Below are positions 58,503 through 64,000 of a DNA stretch of 64,000 bases, in pieces (the first letter of the stretch is position 1; each line of letters begins with the position of its first letter). The notes under the pieces were generated by a model. It did not search any database. It saw only the letters and a list, made by a program, of their open reading frames with translations, and had not been told where the DNA came from. The DNA is taken from assembly GCA_950295325.1 (NCBI GenBank), contig OX485805.1, positions 5,642,501 through 5,706,500 on the forward strand, written 5' to 3'. The position numbers and the translations under genes are program-made. Source of the stretch: Polytrichum commune (lineage: Eukaryota; Streptophyta; Polytrichopsida; Polytrichales; Polytrichaceae).

Positions 58503-61203
58503 ATGGGAGTGGCAGTGGTGGCAGCGGCAGCTTGCCCGGGATTGAGGACGGCCACAGGTGTGTGTGCCAGCCCTGCTCCGGCCAGGGTTGCGGGGGGAAG
58601 GGTTACCCTACCTTGCGCATTCTTCAGTTCAGGTACTACCTTTTCAAATTTGCAGTTATAGTGAAGTTATTTCGTTGTTTGGGGTAGGAATGTGAGTGCC
58701 AAGGGTTGTGCAACGTGTCCCTCCCTTGTGACTGATGTGCTTTTGCCAAATTTTAAAACGAAGAATCATGTGATAGGAGCATGATGACTCCTCTGCTGTT
58801 GCTCAGAAGTGGGATAAGTATTTAGGGCATGCGATGAGGTAGGTAGTCTGGTCTCTGGCGAAAGAATTTGCCTCAATTGGGATATTGTCTTCGATTTGTG
58901 TACTTTGCAATCTGTATTGCTTTGCATGTGGCCTTCTAATTTGCAGTGAGGATGAGATTATGTGGCTGTTTGGAGGCTGGAATGTGAGTGTAAGAGTTTA
59001 ATAACATCCTTAAGTAGCCTATTTAGGTAATCTGGATAATCTACGAGCGATTAACATTGGGGACATACCTCTTCAACTGAATCTTGGTAGATGGAAGAAG
59101 GTGTTGTTGTCAAGGACCTTAATTCCTCAAAAGGTTTATTCTTGAAGTTAGAAGAGAAAGAGAAGGTCCTTACGCATGCTCAGGAAGCTATGTTGTGGAA
59201 CATGTGCAAAGGGTTTGGCAGGTTTTGTAACCGAGAGTCATGTGATGGGAGGATGACTCCTTTACAGTTGCTGGCCTGAAGTGGGACATCTTAAAATACA
59301 AGGATGAGCGTGTAATGTTGAGTTAGTGTCGATACATACCCTACAGGGTTTATTATCTTTCCAGAGCTAGCTCACTCAACATCTACCTAATGGTTCATGT
59401 TAAAGTGATTCAATTCATGATTCAACCATTTGAGGTTCACAACTATAAAACATAGAGACAAAAGATTAAAATTTCAACTGAATGTTTGCTAGGAATTGAC
59501 TCAGTGTTGATGTATTTTGATGTCATTAAATCAATGTGATTTCAGTGTTGATGATATATGAATTTAGAGGTTTTGTGATAAGTTTATAGGGCATGTGATA
59601 AGGTAGTCTAGTTTCTGGTGAAAAATTCGTGGCTAAAGGACTAAATTCATGCATGACATATTTGATGGTACATCGATCAAAATTACATAAGGGGCGTCTC
59701 GATTGGGTTATTCTCAATGTGTACCCTTTGCAATCTGTATGCTTTCTATGTGGAATGTTTAGAGATTGTGGGACTTTTGGGATTCTCCAGAGAAGCAATC
59801 AAACTGGAGTTCAGAAATTTGAAGGAAATGAACGAGTATGTGGAAGGAGGAGTTTGTCAATTATTTTTCTGAGTTTTCATTTGAGTTACTTGTAATGATC
59901 TGAGAATGGCTTGCGTTCATATGTTATGTAGAGGTGCATTCTTCAAGCTGCAGCGTAGCCTTCAGCGAGGGAAGAAGCATTCTCAATGAAGTGTCAAGGC
60001 CAATCCACAGACGTAGGAGTGAAGGGTTAGCAGTGCGTGGACTTTTTGGACTTGGTGTGCCTGAACTTGCAGTGATTGCTGGTGTAGCTGCTCTCGTTTT
60101 TGGCCCGAAGCAGCTCCCAGCCATTGGCAAAAGTCTTGGCCAGACTGTGAAGAGCTTCCAGCAGGTACACAACAGACATGATTAAGTTTCAGTGATTGCA
60201 TATATCTGATCGATTGAGTCCACTCATAGCATTCTTAAGCATGTGTAAGGACGTTCTCTTTCTATTATAGCTTCAAGAACAAATTCCAAGAATCAAGGTC
60301 CTTGATTACATACATGAATCCCAAGCATAGACAATTGGCAAGCTCTCAGTAGTCAACACCTCATTGTTACCTATTTTTGGACAAAGCCTTCTTCCCTGTG
60401 CCAGATTCAACTTAGTCCTTGCCAAAAAGATATCACCGAGTGTTTACTCCCCAAGATGCTTATCTAGAGAGAACACCTACTACACCACTTAAGAATGCTA
60501 TGCCGTCAATCAAGGGGCATTTACACACAACTACTCGAGTAGTTGTGGTTGTGGTTGTGGTTGTGGTTGATGCCCACTTTCAACCACAGGGACTAGTTTA
60601 TTTCCAATTACACACAAGGTGTAGGTATAACTGAATTAAGTGTTCCTCGTATTGGAGCAATCCATGTTGTGGAGACAAACAAGTTATAGGTTCAATGGGA
60701 AAGTTTGGTTAAGAGTAATTGCCTTATGCAGATCCTCTCCCATGCTCTGGCTCTTGAAATATTCATCCGGTGCCACATAGTAATTACAAATAAAATAGAA
60801 CTAAAGAAATTTAAACTACGACTAGTGCAAGCTCCCAAGAGTGACTAGCCTATAACACAAACCTTCTGCTCACTAGGCATGTTTTTCTTTGAGACTCTGG
60901 GTTGCCAGATTATCATCGTCTATCAACATTGTAAGTTCTGTCTGTGGTTGTGGTTCTGACATTGAATAGGGGGGTTTGTCTTTGAATTTATTCATTGTTT
61001 GCAGTATTATGTCTAGGATTTGAGTTCCTGGTTGTGGTTTCTTGCAGGCTACAAAGGAATTTGAAGCCGAAATCACAAAGTCAAAGGATGAGACTGTGTC
61101 AAAGGTTGAGGGCCAACAAGATGAATCTAGCACGACAGAGTCTGGGACAATAACCTCCACTCCAATTGCAACTCCACCCAAGTCAGAAAAGGAATCTATG
61201 TAG
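58503..61203 (+). CDS. chloroplast twin-arginine translocase subunit TatA/Tha4, three exons
   Basis: Exons: 58503-58632, 59932-60164, 61048-61203. The junctions are GT-AG (exon 1 donor GTACTA) with agreeing phases, and the product has 172 residues. Residues 1-75 are an Ala/Ser/Arg-rich transit peptide (MGVAVVAAAACPG at the start, RPIHRRRSEG before the mature part). GLFGLGVPELAVIAGVAALV (82-99 region) is the single thylakoid membrane helix, with the conserved Glu88. FGPKQLPAIGKSLG is the family hinge and amphipathic helix, ending VKSFQQATKEFEAEI. The tail is Ser/Thr/Glu-rich. In chloroplasts this protein assembles with cpTatC and Hcf106 to carry folded proteins across the thylakoid membrane using the proton gradient. 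Start 58503 is the only ATG giving a plausible transit peptide in frame. Intron 1 (1299 bp) contains duplicated sequence, intron 2 a GTGGTT microsatellite. Tha4 is favoured over Hcf106 by the short tail. Confidence 0.92.
58756..59780. repeat. duplicated segment in TatA/Tha4 intron 1, second copy split by an insert
   Basis: Copy A spans about 58770-58985. Copy B appears in two parts, about 59225-59287 and 59578-59780. Shared blocks are TCATGTGATRGGAG, GATGACTCCT, GTTGCT, GAAGTGGGA, TTTAKAGGGCATG, GTGATAAGGTAGTCT, CTCAATKTGTA and CTTTGCAATCTGTAT. The ~290 bp between the halves of copy B is unrelated and may be a later insertion. Confidence 0.65.
60543..60568. repeat. (GTGGTT)n microsatellite in TatA/Tha4 intron 2
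   Basis: Four direct copies of a hexamer. It explains the run of valines in an unsupported frame there. Confidence 0.85.
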
Positions 61204-62531
61204 AGGGTAGTGGAGAGTTAGAGCTAATTTTGTTTTTAAAAGTTGTGGAGTGTGTATTTTTAGAACACATCCTAGTTGATCCTAGTGATGAAGTTTTGTT
61301 GATGAGAAGACACCTGAAGGTGCTCAAAGATTAAGAAATCTTGGTACCATGGATGATGCCTAGAAATTAGATATTTCCAAATTGTGTTTCTCCTCGCCAT
61401 GTCCAGGAATCATCAAACCAGCTGGATCGCGACTGCCAAAGGTGAGAATAAAAAATCTGGAAATACCATGTATCCAAAGTCAAAGATTTATATCTGTATG
61501 GTTATGTAAAATCTTGATGTCCTGTAAGAGGCAAAGCAGTGTGAAGACTATCAAACAACCCCTCGAATAGACGAGACAAATTGTTTGCCCTAATCTTGCC
61601 AGATTATTTGAAAGTTGACTCCACTTTGTTAAATCCTAGTTATGGTGTTTCTTCTCATTTAGAATCAAGCAGATGCTCAAATCAAAGGATTGTCATCTTC
61701 TACAGTTTTCACTAATTTAAATCTGAAGTAGAATACATTGTCGGCTGAACTTGTTCAATATCACCACTGGCTCAAATTCTGATTCTTCGGGGTGCAAACC
61801 CTGAACAGGTTGAAATGCCAACATGCAGGCTTTATGTATCCACTTTCTCATAAAATCAATGAGTCATACTATCAACTCTAATGGATGCAAAAGCCGTTCA
61901 CTTACTGTGACATCTCAATCTTCCAAGGTCCGTCTACTTTAGGTCACATGTTTGCCATGGAATAGAATCGTCCACATGCTTCTGCTGCCTAAAGCTGATG
62001 ATGAACCTCACAAAGATCTTCAACTTAAAGAGAAATCGGAAGATGGCATCGGAGGCTTTCCTGTTGCTGCACATATTGTTGGCTTGTGGCAGTCACACTC
62101 TTAAAGCAGAGTTAGGTATTCATTGAGTGCCTTGATGGATCAGTTAAGAAAATTACTGTGGTAGAGCACTTTGCATGATGGATTCTTCGATTCGAGTATA
62201 GATCAAGTTAGACAACATCAGAGGGTTTACTGTCATTGCACACATTGTTGACGTAGGCAGCCACATGAGTGCCTTGAGGTATCTGCTGAGGAAATTACTG
62301 TATTTTCAAGGGTCAAGCTCCATGGAGGTCAAGAAATCATGCACCATGGTCCTAATTTACTCTTTTGGCTCCTTGGGTGAGGATGTGATCATTAAGGTTC
62401 ATTGAAGGCTCAACGCCTGAAAACTTTCCTGACCCCCAAGCCCCCCAGGATATGAATGAAGCTCCCAAAATGTGAGGTCCTTTCACTATGTCACCAGTGA
62501 CATGAAGAATCTCAATTCGAGGACAAACCTA
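61204..62531. other. 3' flank of TatA/Tha4 with a small duplication
   Basis: Begins with the 3' untranslated region. About 62045-62165 and 62215-62305 share GTGAGTGCCTTGA-like and GAAAATTACTGT blocks and encode similar short strings (GGFPVAAHIVGLWQSH versus RGFTVIAHIVDVGSH). These may be decayed fragments of an unidentified gene. No intact frame is present. Confidence 0.4.
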
Positions 62532-63033
62532 GGGCCACTTCACACATGAGACTGAGAGCCCGTGACCATTACACCTCAAGCAGTCTCATTGGTGGAAAAG
62601 GCGGAGCCAGTCCCAAGTTCGCTTCACACTACGCTTGAGGGACCAACGGAGTATGTGAATGCAAGATGGATGTAAAGTCTACATAGATTCCTACACGGCA
62701 TCAAATGGATCATGTTTCATGGTCACTTGGACTCTTTTCAAAAACCACCTCTTGGAGGTAGGCCTAACACAAAATCGGGAGACCATGGCACTCCAAACGC
62801 TCACAACCGTTGATTTATTCTATTTTATCATGTGTGAGGACCCGCATGAATAGAAATTCGTTGAAATAGCATTTGATTGAGGGCCCGGTCACATATGACT
62901 TCACACTACACTTGAGGATCCGTGACCACACTACATGATGTTGGAGGTGGTCTTGGGACGGCCTTTGGACACTTTTCTTTTGGGCTCTCACAATTTCATG
63001 GTTGCGGCTCTTGGCTCGTGTGTGAAGTGGTCC
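62532..63033. mobile_element. MITE, PIF/Harbinger-like (family E, copy 2, inverted)
   Basis: 502 bp, opposite in orientation to 18830-19330 and similar over its full length. It starts GGGCCACTTCACACATGAGA and ends GTGTGTGAAGTGGTCC. The flanks are CTA on the left and TTA on the right, a target duplication with one change. No transposase. Confidence 0.85.
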
Positions 63034-63243
63034 TTAGATGTTACATGAGAAGATGATGGGTCTACCATGTGAATGGGAAAAAATGACAAGAATATGCACG
63101 GTGCACAAATGCACATCCTCTTTCATGGAAAGTCCCTGAGAGAATGTGAGGGCATGGACAGGGTTTCCAACATGGAGGGGGGCATTTGTAGGCATAATTT
63201 TTTTTTAAATGCTTGGCACGCCCTCCCATGGAACTTAACTTTC

Positions 63244-63765
63244 AAGGACACTTCACACTAGAGCTTGTGGGCCTAAGGGATCAATCAAGTTTGTATGAAT
63301 GAAGAAACATGCATAGAGTCCTATTTTGAGGGCCCTTGACATTCATTCAAAGGTCGTACCATACATTTTTTGAAAGTGAATCTTGTGTGGTCACGGGCCT
63401 ACAAATCAACCATAAAGAAATACTCGACTCGGTTTCAACCGAATGCTATTTTTTTAACATGATGTTAATGTGGGGCCTTCTATATTATAAGTTATAATAA
63501 ATCAATAAGAAATTAATGTTGTAAGATTCACAGTCTCCCAGTTTTGTGTTAGACTCATTGCTTTGAGACACGCTTGATGCAAAATCTCACAAAATCTTTG
63601 TGTAGAACTCCATGTAAATTTGTTCATCCATTCAATTTTTCTTGAGTCCCTTGGACCATCAAGCTCAAGTTTAAAGTGAGTGGGATGATCTTGGCATTTC
63701 CCATTAATAGGAGGTTTTAGATTTCAACAGTCACATGCCCTCAAGCTCCACACTAAACATCTAAT
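63244..63765. mobile_element. degenerate relative of the Harbinger-like MITEs
   Basis: Carries CACTTCACACTAGAGCTTG near the left edge, GGTCGTACCAT and GTGGTCACGGGCCT inside (as in 3855-4461), and a CTCCCAGTTTTGTGTTAGAC block as in 18830-19330. The ends and target duplication are not recognisable. Confidence 0.45.
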
Positions 63766-64000
63766 TTTATATGGCATTAAAGTTCTTGTGCCATGTTAGT
63801 TAGAGTGGACATTGTGACTTATCATGTTACACCAAGTGCCACGTTACATCCTTTCTAGTTGCCACATAGTGATTGCGAGACATTTAATGTGGTTCAATGA
63901 GGAATGATGTAAGCCACACTAGGTAGATGTTTAACTCAAGCAAGCATGTGTAATTCAATTACTCAACTTAAACATACACCTATTCTTGAGTGGTGTATGG
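63766..64000. other. right window edge, nothing recognised
   Basis: No gene or defined repeat is seen. Confidence 0.5.

Noticed and set aside
1-64000. tRNA, rRNA, CRISPR or prokaryotic operon features
   Set aside because: None was seen. The tandem repeats lack CRISPR-like uniform short units and spacers, and all recognised genes have spliceosomal introns.

Overview
This is nuclear DNA from a land plant. Four protein-coding genes can be rebuilt exon by exon, all with GT-AG spliceosomal introns, in about 64 kb of otherwise non-coding, repeat-rich DNA. Their products are plant-typical: a COI1/TIR1-class F-box/LRR hormone receptor, a plant PI-PLC-X-domain protein with a GPI-type tail, an HDA8-type histone deacetylase and a chloroplast TatA/Tha4 twin-arginine translocase subunit. 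The receptor keeps the COI1 layout but differs from the Arabidopsis protein at several hormone-pocket positions. This, the low gene density and a suite of DNA-transposon remnants fit a seedless plant (bryophyte or lycophyte) better than an angiosperm. The species cannot be fixed from the sequence alone.

Layout. 1-19.3 kb has no recognisable gene. It opens with four degenerate ~290-bp tandem repeats and then holds many short non-autonomous DNA transposons, several with TIRs and intact 3-bp TAA/TTA target duplications (PIF/Harbinger-like). It also holds a pogo-like remnant (about 8.46-9.09 kb), one MITE nested inside another (3.7-4.5 kb), minisatellites and long G/C homopolymers. A GC-rich unassigned stretch (19.4-20.4 kb) precedes the six-exon COI1-like gene (+, 20925-24647). 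25-46 kb is gene-poor again: dispersed repeats, a Pack-MULE-like insertion with a 9-bp target duplication (30971-31471), a Harbinger-like element with an internal duplication (34399-35181) and a three-unit tandem array (38.5-38.9 kb).

A small gene cluster follows. The PI-PLC-X gene (+, eight exons, 46974-50786) and the HDA8-type gene (-, four exons, 53807-51466) lie tail to tail, 679 bp apart. After another repeat-rich stretch with a stowaway-like element (56937-57342) and a large fold-back (about 57.5-58.28 kb), the TatA/Tha4 gene begins (+, three exons, 58503-61203), with a TATA box next to the fold-back. The window ends in MITEs, one of which (62532-63033) is an inverted copy of the element at 18830-19330.

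The genes look like independent housekeeping or signalling genes and do not form a pathway cluster: jasmonate-type perception in the SCF ubiquitin system, a secreted or GPI-anchored phospholipase-like protein, a zinc-dependent deacetylase and thylakoid protein export. The unusual content is mainly the altered receptor pocket and the well-preserved footprints of transposition.
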